A DNA stretch of 22,648 bases from DATAVB01 sp040414495 (GCA_040414495.1 JBEDUI010000287.1:1-22648), one strand, 5' to 3'; positions 1 through 6,684 are shown, numbered from the stretch's first letter. Notes: generated by a model not told the origin, from the sequence alone. Made by a program: numbers and translations.

Positions 1-710
1 CGGGCGGCGGTGCCCTCGGCAATGCCGATCTCCAGGTCACCCGCGGCGGTTTCCACTACGACCGAACCGCGCGCCACCTCGCCGACGCGAACGGTGCCGT
101 TGGACGTTTTCGCCTCGACACCCGCACCGGCCCGGGCGAGCGAGATATCGCCGTTGGCCGAGCGCATCCGCACGTCGCCGGTTACCGCGTCGATGTCGAT
201 GGTGCCGTTGGAATTCTTGACTATCGCGGCTCCCTCGACCTGGCCGAGCCGGATCTTGCCGGTGCCGGTGGAGACCTCGGCGTTGCCCGCGACGGCGTCG
301 ACGGTGATGTGGCCGGCGCCGGTGTGCAGGTTCAGTGCTCCGGTGCGTTCGAGCTGCAGGTTCCCGGTCGTCTTGACCCGGGACTCGCCGAGCCGGCCGG
401 CACTGTGGAAGTCGCCCATCTGCATATGGGCCGACACCTGGGAGCCGCTGGGCAGTTCGATCCTCACGTCGACCGACCTGGTCTTGCGGGAGAAGTCGAA
501 GCCGCGGACCTTCGGGCCGGTGATCTGCAGCGTTCCGTTGGCGTAGTCGACGCGGACCTGCTGGGCGGCTTTCACGTCGGACTCGTCGGTCTCGTCGCTC
601 GGCCGGACCTCGACGACGGTGTCGGTACGGTCGCTCGCGGTGATCCACACGTAGCCGACGCCGAGTTCGAGCGTGGCGGAAATTGGTTCGGGCGTCTCGT
701 AATGAGGCAT
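1..710 (-). CDS. DUF4097-family beta-strand repeat protein (partial, C-terminus off the left edge)
   Basis: The reading frame opens at an ATG (708-710) and stays open to base 1, so about 236 codons are visible and the C-terminus is missing. A GAGGGG ribosome-binding site lies about 6 nt upstream. The protein begins MPHYETPEPISATLELG and consists of short alternating blocks such as TGAGHITVDAVAG, TGTGKIRLGQVEG, SNGTIDIDAVTG and SANGDISLARAG. This is the repeating beta-strand pattern of the DUF4097 / putative adhesin family, which forms a right-handed beta-solenoid-like fold. There is no signal peptide or membrane segment in the visible part, so it is probably cytoplasmic here. Its biochemical role is unknown. 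It follows the ribbon-helix-helix gene with a 75-nt gap, and this pairing recurs in actinomycetes as far as I recall. The family call is firm; the function is not. Confidence 0.88.
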   Translation of the reverse strand, partial: MPHYETPEPISATLELGVGYVWITASDRTDTVVEVRPSDETDESDVKAAQQVRVDYANGTLQITGPKVRGFDFSRKTRSVDVRIELPSGSQVSAHMQMGDFHSAGRLGESRVKTTGNLQLERTGALNLHTGAGHITVDAVAGNAEVSTGTGKIRLGQVEGAAIVKNSNGTIDIDAVTGDVRMRSANGDISLARAGAGVEAKTSNGTVRVGEVARGSVVVETAAGDLEIGIAEGTAA

Positions 711-740
711 GGCTGTCCCCTCAACATGAGTTAGGTGAGT

Positions 741-761
741 CGTCCCCGCAGGTCGGGGACG
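741..761. other. Intergenic hairpin between RHH gene and DUF4097 gene
   Basis: A perfect 7-bp inverted repeat, CGTCCCC and GGGGACG around a 7-nt loop, lies in the 75-nt gap between two co-directional minus-strand genes. There is no T-run after it, so it could be a weak attenuator, an RNA-processing or stability element, or nothing. The structure is seen; the role is inferred. Confidence 0.4.
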
Positions 762-785
762 TGGTGTGTACGGAAGCGGTAGTGG

Positions 786-1310
786 TTAGCGCACCCAGCC
801 GGTGAAGCCCTGCTTGGTTCGTTTGCCGCTGGTGCTTGGCTCGGGACGGTCGGACCGCTGCAACGTGGTGGCGGCGGCCCGGGCCAGCCAGGCGTTGACC
901 GAACGCCCCTCCCTGGCCGCGGCCTCCTCGATCGCGGTCTTGAGCGCCTCGGGCAGCCGTACGTTGATCCGCGCCGAAGGGCCGGTCTCGGCGATCAGCA
1001 GGTCGCTGTCCGATGTCGCGTCGACCGGTGCCGCGGTGTCCTCAGCGGCAAGCTCAAGCGGCTCGTTGGGCGGCAGGGCCACCACGAAATTCGGATCACG
1101 TCCGCGTAGGTGCAACTCCACCGAACCGGGAGCCAGGTCCCGGGTGATCTCGTCGGCCGCGGCCGACAGCGCCTCCAGCAGCGTCATCCGGATCGCCGAT
1201 TCGAGCGGCCCGGTCAGGCGCTCGACCAATGCCCGCGCCTCCTCACCACCGGCTTCGGCGAGGGTGGCGAACTCATGGCCGAGGTTGTTCACGTACGAGG
1301 TCAGCTCCAT
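786..1310 (-). CDS. Ribbon-helix-helix (HicB/Arc-type) DNA-binding protein
   Basis: A protein of 174 residues. Residues about 113-151 (ARINVRLPEALKTAIEEAAA, then REGRSVNAWLARAAATTL) match the ribbon-helix-helix fold of Arc/CopG/HicB antitoxin C-termini: a short beta strand, then two helices with the conserved G-x-S-x-N-x-W/F turn. Residues 1-105 form a helical, acidic region that I do not recognise. The C-terminal tail (SGKRTKQGFTGWVR) is basic. I chose the ATG at 1310 because the 21 codons upstream of it cover an apparent operator region. There is no clear ribosome-binding site. No HicA-like toxin gene is adjacent; the partner is the DUF4097 gene downstream. The likely role is an autoregulatory repressor of this two-gene unit. 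Databases often name such proteins HicB-family antitoxins, but nothing here shows toxin neutralisation. Confidence 0.8.
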   Translation of the reverse strand: MELTSYVNNLGHEFATLAEAGGEEARALVERLTGPLESAIRMTLLEALSAAADEITRDLAPGSVELHLRGRDPNFVVALPPNEPLELAAEDTAAPVDATSDSDLLIAETGPSARINVRLPEALKTAIEEAAAREGRSVNAWLARAAATTLQRSDRPEPSTSGKRTKQGFTGWVR

Positions 1311-1312
1311 GC

Positions 1313-1383
1313 GTGCCACTATGGCACACGCATGGCACACACGCAAGACGGATTGGCTCATCAGTGGTGCCACGGGGTGCCAC
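1313..1383. promoter_or_regulatory. Cluster of five GTGCCA boxes, candidate operator of the RHH regulator
   Basis: Within 71 bp upstream of the RHH start the hexamer GTGCCA occurs five times: on the plus strand at 1313, 1367 and 1377, and on the minus strand at 1322-1327 and 1333-1338. The first two form a perfect inverted repeat (GTGCCACTATGGCAC, 1313-1327). Starts of 1322/1333 are 11 bp apart and 1367/1377 are 10 bp apart, close to one helical turn. Ribbon-helix-helix dimers commonly bind short sites spaced this way, so autoregulation is plausible. The sites are seen directly; the binding is inferred. Confidence 0.55.
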
Positions 1384-1476
1384 CGGGTCGTGGATGCGCT
1401 CGCTTCGGCCGTCCGGTCTAGCCCGATTCCACCCGCACATAACCGTCGATGTCCTGCCAGGAACCGATCCGCGGGC

Positions 1477-1498
1477 GTTCATACGGCGTTGGTGTCGG
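1477..1498 (+). promoter_or_regulatory. Possible PhoP (PHO box) site upstream of phospholipase C
   Basis: Two adjacent 11-bp units, GTTCATACGGC and GTTGGTGTCGG, lie about 50 bp before the phospholipase start. The first unit resembles the GTTCA-type direct repeat unit of Streptomyces PHO boxes; the second matches only at GTT and the tail. Phosphate control of secreted phospholipases is common, but this match is weak. Confidence 0.2.
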
Positions 1499-1549
1499 CG
1501 CTCTTGGATCAACCGCGGCAGGTCCACAGATCCCACCCGAGGAGCTTCC

Positions 1550-3580
1550 ATGGCCACCGATCCGGTCACCCCGACGTCCGAGCCCGACGACACCGAGCCG
1601 ACAACCGGCACCACTCGTCGTCGTTTCCTGCAGGGCGCGGGGGTCGCCGCCGGCGCGCTCGTACTCGGCGGAGCCGCCGGGACCGGCTCCGCGTACGCCG
1701 CGCCGAAAGCAGCGCTGCCCAAGGGTTTCAAGGGCGACATCTCCGACCTGAAGCACGTCGTGATCCTGATGCAGGAGAACCGCTCGCTCGACCACTACTT
1801 CGGCACGGTGCCGGGCGTACGCGGCTTCAACGACAAGCAGGCGCTGCGCTTCCAGGACGGTACGACCGTCTTCCAGCAGAGGGACGCCAGCGGAAACATC
1901 GTCACCCCGCAGGTCGACGACGGCGCCTGGGGCAACGATCACGGGGCGTGGGGCGACGTCAACCACCGCAAGTGGGACCTGTGGGTGCAACACAACGGCG
2001 CGAATTGCATGAATTACCACAGCGACTCGTACATGAGCTTTTATCACTCCGTCGCCTCGCAATACACCATCGCCGACCAGCACTTCTGCTCGGAATTCGG
2101 GCCGACCGACCCCAACCGGAAGTACCTGTGGAGCGGTATGTCCAACACCGAGACCGGCAACACCGACGAGTCCAACTACAGCCGTCCGTGGCTCACGGTG
2201 CCGGAGCAGCTCCAGCAGGCCGGCATCGACTGGCGGCTGTACTCCGACAACAGCGGCAACGGCCGGCAGGGCTACATCAGCACCTGGGTCGGCGATTACG
2301 GCGACAACGAACTGAAGTACTTCAAGGGCTTCGATCCGGCGGGCCTCCCCGCCGACGACCCGAAGCTGCAGCCGGGCACCGGTCTGATCTGGCGCGGGAA
2401 TGCGACGTACTACTCCGGCATGACCTCGCCGAACGACGACTCCGACGCCAACCTGGACGCGGTCCTCAAGGATTTCCACGACGCCTGCCAGCCCGGTGCC
2501 GAACACCCGCTACCGGCGGTGTCCTGGATTGTGGCGCCATACGGCTGGTCCGAACACCCGAGCGCCGACACGGTGCACGGCGAGCGCTACGTGGCGAAGG
2601 TGCTCGCCAGCCTGCAGAGCAACCCCGACATCTGGAACCACACCCTGTTCATTCTCAATTACGACGAGAACGACGGGAAATTCGACCACGTGCTGCCGCC
2701 GTGGCCCGAGGCCGGCACGGCCGGCGAATACACCGGCTCGTACCCGCTCGGCTACGGTCCGCGGGTGCCGATGCTGATGGTCTCGCCGTGGACCCGCGGT
2801 GGGTACGTCGCCACCGAGGTTTTCGATCAGACCTCGACGATCAAATTCCTGGAGAAATGGGCCGCGCACCTTGGCAAACCGTTCACCTGCCCCAACATCA
2901 GCGCCTGGCGGCGTTCGATCTCCGGCGACCTGACCAGCGCGATCGACTTCGCCCACCCGCAGCCGGGCCCGGCGACCTTCCCGGACCCAATGGCCGAAAA
3001 GCCGGTGACGATCGCGGCCGACCACATGAAGCCGCGCCCGCTCTCCTTCCACCCGCAGGCGACGATTTCGGAGGACCGTGCATCCGGGAAGGTCACCGCC
3101 ACGATGAGCCTGACCGGCGGGCCGAAGGGCAAAGCCGTGAGCTTCCAGGTCTTTCCGGATAAGTACCAGCCGTTTTCCAGCACGCCGTTCACCGTCACCG
3201 CGAGCACGCCGCGCTTGTACACCTGGGATACCTCCACTACGGACGGCAAATACGCGTTCTCGATTTACAGCAACGACGGTTTTGTACGTTCTTTTGCCGG
3301 CGCCGTGGCGGCCGCTGGCCCGCGGGTCGAGGTCTCGTTGCTGCGGGGTGCGGAGGCGCAGGTGAAGGTCACGCTGCACAACGACGGCACCAAACCGGTG
3401 CAATACAAGCTGACCGCTAACGACTACCGCGGCGGCACGCAGAGCGTCACCGTGAACGCCGGCAAATCACAGGTTGTCATGTGGCCGACCGAGCAGGGTT
3501 ATTACGACGTGGTCCTGACCGTGGACACCGATAGCACCTGGACGCAGCGGTACGCGGGCCGTATTGCCGAAATCAGCTGA
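1550..3580 (+). CDS. Secreted phosphocholine-type phospholipase C (Tat substrate)
   Basis: A protein of 676 residues, the usual length for non-haemolytic, phosphocholine-specific phospholipase C. Residues 22-28 (TRRRFLQ) plus a hydrophobic stretch to about residue 45 form a twin-arginine signal, with a likely cleavage after AYA (residue 50). The phosphoesterase domain starts at HVVILMQENRS (69-79), the metal/nucleophile segment of the acid phosphatase-phospholipase C family, and runs to about residue 430. Two C-terminal DUF756-type beta domains follow (about 503-583, containing DGFVRSFAG, and 588-674). The enzyme would hydrolyse phosphatidylcholine or sphingomyelin outside the cell, releasing phosphocholine as a phosphorus source or damaging membranes. 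The ATG at 1550 is preceded by GAGGAG; the longer frame upstream has no signal sequence. The gene stands alone and ends at a strong hairpin. Substrate preference is inferred from the family. Confidence 0.93.
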   Translation: MATDPVTPTSEPDDTEPTTGTTRRRFLQGAGVAAGALVLGGAAGTGSAYAAPKAALPKGFKGDISDLKHVVILMQENRSLDHYFGTVPGVRGFNDKQALRFQDGTTVFQQRDASGNIVTPQVDDGAWGNDHGAWGDVNHRKWDLWVQHNGANCMNYHSDSYMSFYHSVASQYTIADQHFCSEFGPTDPNRKYLWSGMSNTETGNTDESNYSRPWLTVPEQLQQAGIDWRLYSDNSGNGRQGYISTWVGDYGDNELKYFKGFDPAGLPADDPKLQPGTGLIWRGNATYYSGMTSPNDDSDANLDAVLKDFHDACQPGAEHPLPAVSWIVAPYGWSEHPSADTVHGERYVAKVLASLQSNPDIWNHTLFILNYDENDGKFDHVLPPWPEAGTAGEYTGSYPLGYGPRVPMLMVSPWTRGGYVATEVFDQTSTIKFLEKWAAHLGKPFTCPNISAWRRSISGDLTSAIDFAHPQPGPATFPDPMAEKPVTIAADHMKPRPLSFHPQATISEDRASGKVTATMSLTGGPKGKAVSFQVFPDKYQPFSSTPFTVTASTPRLYTWDTSTTDGKYAFSIYSNDGFVRSFAGAVAAAGPRVEVSLLRGAEAQVKVTLHNDGTKPVQYKLTANDYRGGTQSVTVNAGKSQVVMWPTEQGYYDVVLTVDTDSTWTQRYAGRIAEIS

Positions 3581-3587
3581 CCTTTGC

Positions 3588-3613
3588 GGGCGCGCCGGAA
3601 ACCCGGCGCGCCC
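3588..3613. terminator. Bidirectional hairpin terminator between convergent genes
   Basis: A perfect 11-bp GC-only stem (GGGCGCGCCGG with its complement) and a 4-nt loop AAAC lie 7 nt after the phospholipase stop and 1 nt before the stop of the opposing DUF4037 gene. There is no T-run, as is usual for actinomycete terminators. Its symmetry and position suit both strands. Confidence 0.85.
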
Positions 3614-3614
3614 C

Positions 3615-4673
3615 TCAGCTGAGCAGCGCCCGGTAGTTAGTAGCCAGCTCCTGGGGCCAATTCGTAAAGTTGATCATTGCGTCGTCGGCGTGGGTGAGTT
3701 GGTCGATTCCGCCGACACGGACCAGATTACGCAGCGCCGGTTCGGCGATCGCGTTGATGGTGGCGTTGATGAATTCCTGCGAATTCAGGACGGGATACGG
3801 GCGTACGGCGTCGTTCACGTGCACGTTGAATTCGGTCGTCCTTGGCGTTACGGGCTCGGAAATTCCCAATGCGTTATGTCGTTCGGCCAGCGTGATCAGC
3901 GCTGTCGACAGTGGACTGTCGGGTCGCGCGCTGGGCGGTTCGTCCAGGGCCTGGTCGATCAGCGGTCCCAGCGTCGCGGCGGCGCCGAGTTCGGCAAATG
4001 CAGTGCCGAACCATTTGTCGTACGGTCGATAACGTCGTTCCTGCAGAAATGCCATTTCCATAATGAGCCGGGCCAGGCGGTACACCAGCAGGCGGGCCCC
4101 GCGCCGATCCGAGACTTCCAGTGTGCGCCCCAGTAATGGTTGAGTGTTGGCGATGAGGTGCCATTGACTCGCGATCAACCACAGCCACACATCGGCCGGA
4201 TACCAGCGTAATAACGTACGTAGCTTGGTCAGGTCGCCGGCATCGTCCCGGAATACCTCGCCGCGGGTGAGCTGCAGCAGATGTTGCTGTGGGAAGGCCA
4301 ACCAGGCCGCGTTATCAAGGCCCGCCAGCGGGTCAATGCCGAAATGCGTCAATAACCAGTCATGCAGCGTGCTGACCTCAATATGATGCGTGACGCGCTG
4401 CTCGGCGAGTGAAAACCAGGCTGTCGGATAACCGCGGTATTGCGCCGGCAATCCGGCCCCCATCAATTCACGGACCTCGGCGACCTCGTCGGCGGCGACA
4501 AACAGCTGCCCGCGCGGTCCCCACTCATGATCCGTGGAGCGGGGACCGTCGTACCCGAGAATCTCGGAGCCCTCCCCGATCAAACACGCGGTGTGCGGCG
4601 TTTTGACGAGCGCACTGACCACGTCGCGGTAGAAATCGCGGGCAAGGTCGAGGCCGGGTACGAAAGCTGTCAT
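3615..4673 (-). CDS. DUF4037 domain protein (nucleotidyltransferase-like)
   Basis: A protein of 352 residues. The N-terminal motif GEGSEILGYD through STDHEWGPR (residues 33-54) is the hallmark of DUF4037 and resembles the GS-x-D-x-D active-site pattern of nucleotidyltransferase-fold proteins. The middle (about 150-260) is a helical region rich in Trp and Arg. The family has no firmly established reaction. I chose the ATG at 4673 because family members typically begin near M-x-x-F-x-PGL, and because TACCCT lies 7 nt upstream as a leaderless-type -10 box. A TTG at 4721 would add 16 residues. It is the last gene of a minus-strand series after a PPOX-fold gene and a DHFR-like gene, 66 nt after the former. 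Several third codon positions are A or T, less GC-biased than the neighbours. The family call is confident; the function is unknown. Confidence 0.85.
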   Translation of the reverse strand: MTAFVPGLDLARDFYRDVVSALVKTPHTACLIGEGSEILGYDGPRSTDHEWGPRGQLFVAADEVAEVRELMGAGLPAQYRGYPTAWFSLAEQRVTHHIEVSTLHDWLLTHFGIDPLAGLDNAAWLAFPQQHLLQLTRGEVFRDDAGDLTKLRTLLRWYPADVWLWLIASQWHLIANTQPLLGRTLEVSDRRGARLLVYRLARLIMEMAFLQERRYRPYDKWFGTAFAELGAAATLGPLIDQALDEPPSARPDSPLSTALITLAERHNALGISEPVTPRTTEFNVHVNDAVRPYPVLNSQEFINATINAIAEPALRNLVRVGGIDQLTHADDAMINFTNWPQELATNYRALLS

Positions 4674-4680
4674 GGTGCGG

Positions 4681-4686
4681 AGGGTA
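4681..4686 (-). promoter_or_regulatory. Leaderless-type -10 box before the DUF4037 gene
   Basis: TACCCT on the minus strand ends 7 nt before the ATG at 4673, and no ribosome-binding site lies between them. This fits TANNNT -10 boxes of actinobacterial leaderless transcripts. A clear -35 is not visible, so it may be fortuitous. Confidence 0.3.
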
Positions 4687-4713
4687 ATCGGCTGCGTCAA
4701 TTTCTTTTTGGCA

Positions 4714-4750
4714 CGGCTCAACCGATGCTTACGCGCGGCTCAGCCGATGC
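4714..4750. repeat. 15-bp direct repeat, period 22 bp, spanning the PPOX stop codon
   Basis: CGGCTCAACCGATGC (4714-4728) and CGGCTCAGCCGATGC (4736-4750) differ at one base. The second copy holds the last codons and the stop of the PPOX-fold gene; the first copy lies just downstream of that gene. It looks like a local tandem duplication of the gene's 3' end. Confidence 0.7.
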
Positions 4751-5120
4751 GCTGCCGATCGGGCTCGATGAGCGCGATGACCCGTTCCTCGTCGCGCGGG
4801 TAGGGACCGCCGGTGTATTTCGTCGAAATCTGGTCGACGATTTCCCACCCGGTGTCGCCATCGACCCACTCGACGACCCGGCCGCGGATGATGACCGGCT
4901 GGTAGGGATTATCCGGCGTAGTAAGGGAAATCGCGATACGCGGATCACGCCGCAGATTACGGGCTTTACGGGAGCCGGGGCCGGTGAGAATCGCGACGTG
5001 ATCGCCGTACGTGCTGATCCACATAGGTACCGAGTGCGGCGCGCCATTAGGAAGAACGCTGGCCACATGGGCTAATGCCGTGCTGTTCAACGCTTCGCGA
5101 ATGTCGGGAGCAAGCATCAT
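4740..5120 (-). CDS. PPOX-class (pyridoxamine 5'-phosphate oxidase fold) F420- or flavin-dependent protein
   Basis: A protein of 126 residues, the normal size of single-domain PPOX-class F420-dependent enzymes of actinobacteria. The motifs are HVASVLPNGAPHSVPMWI (strand, turn and substrate-side strand) and KARNLRRDPRIAISLTTPDNPY, which is the cofactor phosphate-binding segment with conserved Arg and Lys. The C-terminal half (IRGRVVEWVDGDTGWEIVDQ) matches the split-barrel family. Such proteins reduce or oxidise small molecules with F420 or FMN; the substrate cannot be told from sequence. Start: two adjacent ATG codons at 5120 and 5117, with AAGGAGA about 6 nt upstream of the first. It lies 19 nt after the DHFR-like gene and is probably co-transcribed with it. 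Confidence 0.87.
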   Translation of the reverse strand: MMLAPDIREALNSTALAHVASVLPNGAPHSVPMWISTYGDHVAILTGPGSRKARNLRRDPRIAISLTTPDNPYQPVIIRGRVVEWVDGDTGWEIVDQISTKYTGGPYPRDEERVIALIEPDRQRIG

Positions 5121-5139
5121 GATCGTCTCCTTGGATGAT

Positions 5140-5736
5140 TTATCGCTCGACTGCGTAATGCAGATGGGTGACGCCGGGCGCGGCGACGGCGTCGATGAGG
5201 CGCAGTCGGACCTGCTCGGGCAGTGTCTGGAAGAACGGGCGGCCCGCGCCTAACAGGACCGGCACCTGATGCAGGATCAACTCGTCGACCAGGCCTGCCT
5301 TGAGGGCTTCGGTCACGACACCGCCGCCCATCAGCGCGACGTCCTTATCTCCGGCGGCCTTGCGGGCTGCCTCGATCGCGTCCTCGATCCCGGTCGTGAT
5401 CAGGGTCTGGCGGCCGGTCATCCGCGGAGCCGGGCGGTGGCTGAGGACGAACAGCGGCGCGGTGGGGTGTGGACCGCCGCCGTCGCCGAAGCGTTCGGAA
5501 TCGTCGTACGTATTGCGGCCGGCGAGTGACGCGCCAACGCGGTTGGCGAGCGCGTCGAATACCCGGGCGCTGGGCTCGCTCAGCCGGAATCCCTCGAATA
5601 CCTGACTAGGAGTGTCGCCGTTGCCGAACCAGTCGAACAGCATTCCGCCGTCGCCCAAGCCACGTCCGGGGCCCGGATCGCGACCGGTGATGTAGCCGTC
5701 GACGGACACCGAGTGGGAGCTGAAGACCTTGCTCAT
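5140..5736 (-). CDS. Dihydrofolate reductase family protein (RibD C-terminal-like)
   Basis: A protein of 198 residues that begins MSKVFSSHSVSVDGYITGRD, the typical N-terminus of the YwjB/RibD C-terminal-like dihydrofolate reductase family. Later motifs are LAGRNTYDDSERFG (NADPH-binding region), KAAGDKDVALMGGGVVTEAL (the GGG loop that binds the cofactor phosphate) and LVDELILHQVPVLLGAGRPFF. These are probably NADPH-dependent reductases of unknown substrate, not the essential folate enzyme. The ATG at 5736 sits 8 nt after AAGGGG. The start region is tandemly duplicated, giving a possible 7-codon leader ORF that ends on the start codon. It is first in a minus-strand series with PPOX and DUF4037 genes and diverges from an HxlR regulator, which probably controls it. 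Confidence 0.88.
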   Translation of the reverse strand: MSKVFSSHSVSVDGYITGRDPGPGRGLGDGGMLFDWFGNGDTPSQVFEGFRLSEPSARVFDALANRVGASLAGRNTYDDSERFGDGGGPHPTAPLFVLSHRPAPRMTGRQTLITTGIEDAIEAARKAAGDKDVALMGGGVVTEALKAGLVDELILHQVPVLLGAGRPFFQTLPEQVRLRLIDAVAAPGVTHLHYAVER

Positions 5737-5770
5737 GGCCGTACCCCTTGGCTCATCTCCGTACCCCTTC
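5731..5770. repeat. 20-bp tandem duplication of a translation start region
   Basis: Units 5731-5750 and 5751-5770 match at 17 of 20 positions. On the minus strand each contains AAGGGGTACGG, two variable bases, then ATGAGC, which is a ribosome-binding site and a start codon. The copy nearer the gene provides the real start of the DHFR-like protein; the distal copy has its own ATG at 5756. Confidence 0.85.
5733..5756 (-). CDS. Possible 7-codon leader ORF overlapping the DHFR-like start
   Basis: The duplicated start region creates ATG at 5756, preceded by AAGGGG at 7 nt, encoding MSQGVRP and ending with a TGA that overlaps the ATG of the DHFR-like gene (ATGA). If translated it would couple initiation of the main gene. 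There is no coding signal beyond this arrangement, so it could be a by-product of duplication. Confidence 0.3.
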   Translation of the reverse strand: MSQGVRP

Positions 5771-5810
5771 CGAAGTTCCTTCAAGAGACTCCGTGACCGT
5801 AGCATCTGAC

Positions 5811-5825
5811 GTTCCCTAAGGGAAC
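5811..5825. promoter_or_regulatory. Perfect palindrome, likely HxlR operator in a divergent promoter
   Basis: GTTCCCTAAGGGAAC is a perfect 6-3-6 inverted repeat between the divergent DHFR-like and HxlR genes. It covers the -35 position for TAAACT (plus strand, 5835-5840) and for TACGGT (minus strand, at 5796-5801), so a bound dimer would block both promoters. HxlR-family regulators commonly bind such palindromes beside their own gene. Confidence 0.65.
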
Positions 5826-5834
5826 CCCGATTGC

Positions 5835-5840
5835 TAAACT
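5835..5840 (+). promoter_or_regulatory. -10 box of a probable leaderless hxlR-type transcript
   Basis: TAAACT ends 6 nt before the ATG at 5847 and no Shine-Dalgarno sequence lies between. This is the geometry of actinobacterial leaderless mRNAs. Confidence 0.5.
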
Positions 5841-5846
5841 CGCGTC

Positions 5847-6299
5847 ATGCAGCGGACGAATTTCAGCGAGATGGCGTGCTCGATCGCGCGCACGCTCGAC
5901 GTTATTGGTGAGCCGTGGTCCCCGCTGATCCTGCGCGACGTGTGGGTCGGCTTCACCCGGTTCGAGCAGATCCAGACCGACCTGGGCATTTCGCGCAAGG
6001 TGCTCACCGAGCGGCTGAACCATCTCGTCGAGCAGGGTGTGCTCGAGCGGCGGCCGTACGATCAGCGGCCGCGGCACGAATACCACCTGACGCAAAAGGG
6101 TGTCGAGCTGGTCGACCTGCTCATGGTCATGGTCGGCTGGGGTGACAAATGGCTGGCGGGGAAAGCTGGTCCGCCGGTGCTGTACCGGCATCACGACTGC
6201 GGTGAGATCAGTCGGGTCGACCTGCATTGTGCGCACTGCGGTTCGTCGATGCATGCGGACAATGTCGACGTACTGCCGGGGCCCGGCGCGGCTGCGTGA
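5847..6299 (+). CDS. HxlR-family winged-helix transcriptional regulator
   Basis: A protein of 150 residues. Residues 10-100 contain the HxlR signature: CSIARTLDVIGEPWSPLILR, then GFTRFEQIQTDLGISRKVLTERLNHLVEQGVLERRPY, which is the winged helix, followed by HEYHLTQKG. The N-terminal Cys11 is the redox or electrophile-sensing position in several family members (family knowledge). The C-terminal extension carries C118, H127, C128 and C131 in an HHDCG...HCAHCG arrangement, common in actinobacterial members and possibly zinc-binding. It is divergent from the DHFR-like gene across a perfect palindrome and likely represses it and itself. Inducers could be quinones, aldehydes or other electrophiles, but nothing here identifies one. 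Confidence 0.92.
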   Translation: MQRTNFSEMACSIARTLDVIGEPWSPLILRDVWVGFTRFEQIQTDLGISRKVLTERLNHLVEQGVLERRPYDQRPRHEYHLTQKGVELVDLLMVMVGWGDKWLAGKAGPPVLYRHHDCGEISRVDLHCAHCGSSMHADNVDVLPGPGAAA

Positions 6300-6321
6300 T
6301 GCTCGTGGTGTGCTATTACCC

Positions 6322-6684
6322 ATGACGTCACAGGATGACCTCGCCGCTGTTATGGAGCGGCTCCGCGAGGCTTGGCGCGCAGCCGATATCGAAACGTACG
6401 TAGCGGCATTTGAGAATGACGCGGAATTGGTGAATCGGGGTGGGCAGTGGTACCGCGGTCGCGCCGAAATAGCGGACCGATTGGGGAAACTGGCCCGCGT
6501 GGGCCGGCCGGCGCTATTCGCCGCGGAACGCCGGACCGAATCAATCCGGTTGATCGCGCCGACCGTGGGCATTGTTCACGAATTGTGGCTGGAACCGGAT
6601 CGTACGGCCCATGCGACGTACGTGCTCACTTTTCGCGATGAGCAGTGGTGGGTTACCGCGGTATCGGTTGTCCTGCAGTCATAG
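6322..6684 (+). CDS. SnoaL-like / SgcJ-EcaC type (NTF2-fold) protein
   Basis: A protein of 120 residues. The N-terminus (DLAAVMERLREAWRAADIETYVAAFENDAELVNRGG, read in segments) gives the helix-turn-strand of NTF2-fold SnoaL/DUF4440 proteins, followed by WYRGRAEIADRL and a C-terminal sheet ending VLTFRDEQWWVTAVSVV. The family has enzymes (polyketide cyclases, isomerases) and non-catalytic binders; I see nothing to choose a substrate. The ATG at 6322 follows the HxlR stop by 22 nt with no clear ribosome-binding site. A longer frame in from 6100 is an overlap with HxlR and is not used. It may be read through from HxlR. Confidence 0.8.
   Translation: MTSQDDLAAVMERLREAWRAADIETYVAAFENDAELVNRGGQWYRGRAEIADRLGKLARVGRPALFAAERRTESIRLIAPTVGIVHELWLEPDRTAHATYVLTFRDEQWWVTAVSVVLQS

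Noticed and set aside
786..1310. Calling a HicAB toxin-antitoxin system
   Set aside because: No HicA-like or other toxin gene is adjacent on either side; the neighbour is DUF4097.
802..3162. A 786-codon plus-strand open frame overlapping the RHH gene and the phospholipase
   Set aside because: It runs antisense to the RHH gene and in another frame of the phospholipase gene, with an Arg/Pro/Gly-rich shadow composition and no motifs.
1418..3403. Long minus-strand frames under the phospholipase gene (1418-2506 and 2510-3403)
   Set aside because: They are antisense shadows caused by high GC at third positions; the plus-strand phospholipase carries the domains and signal peptide.
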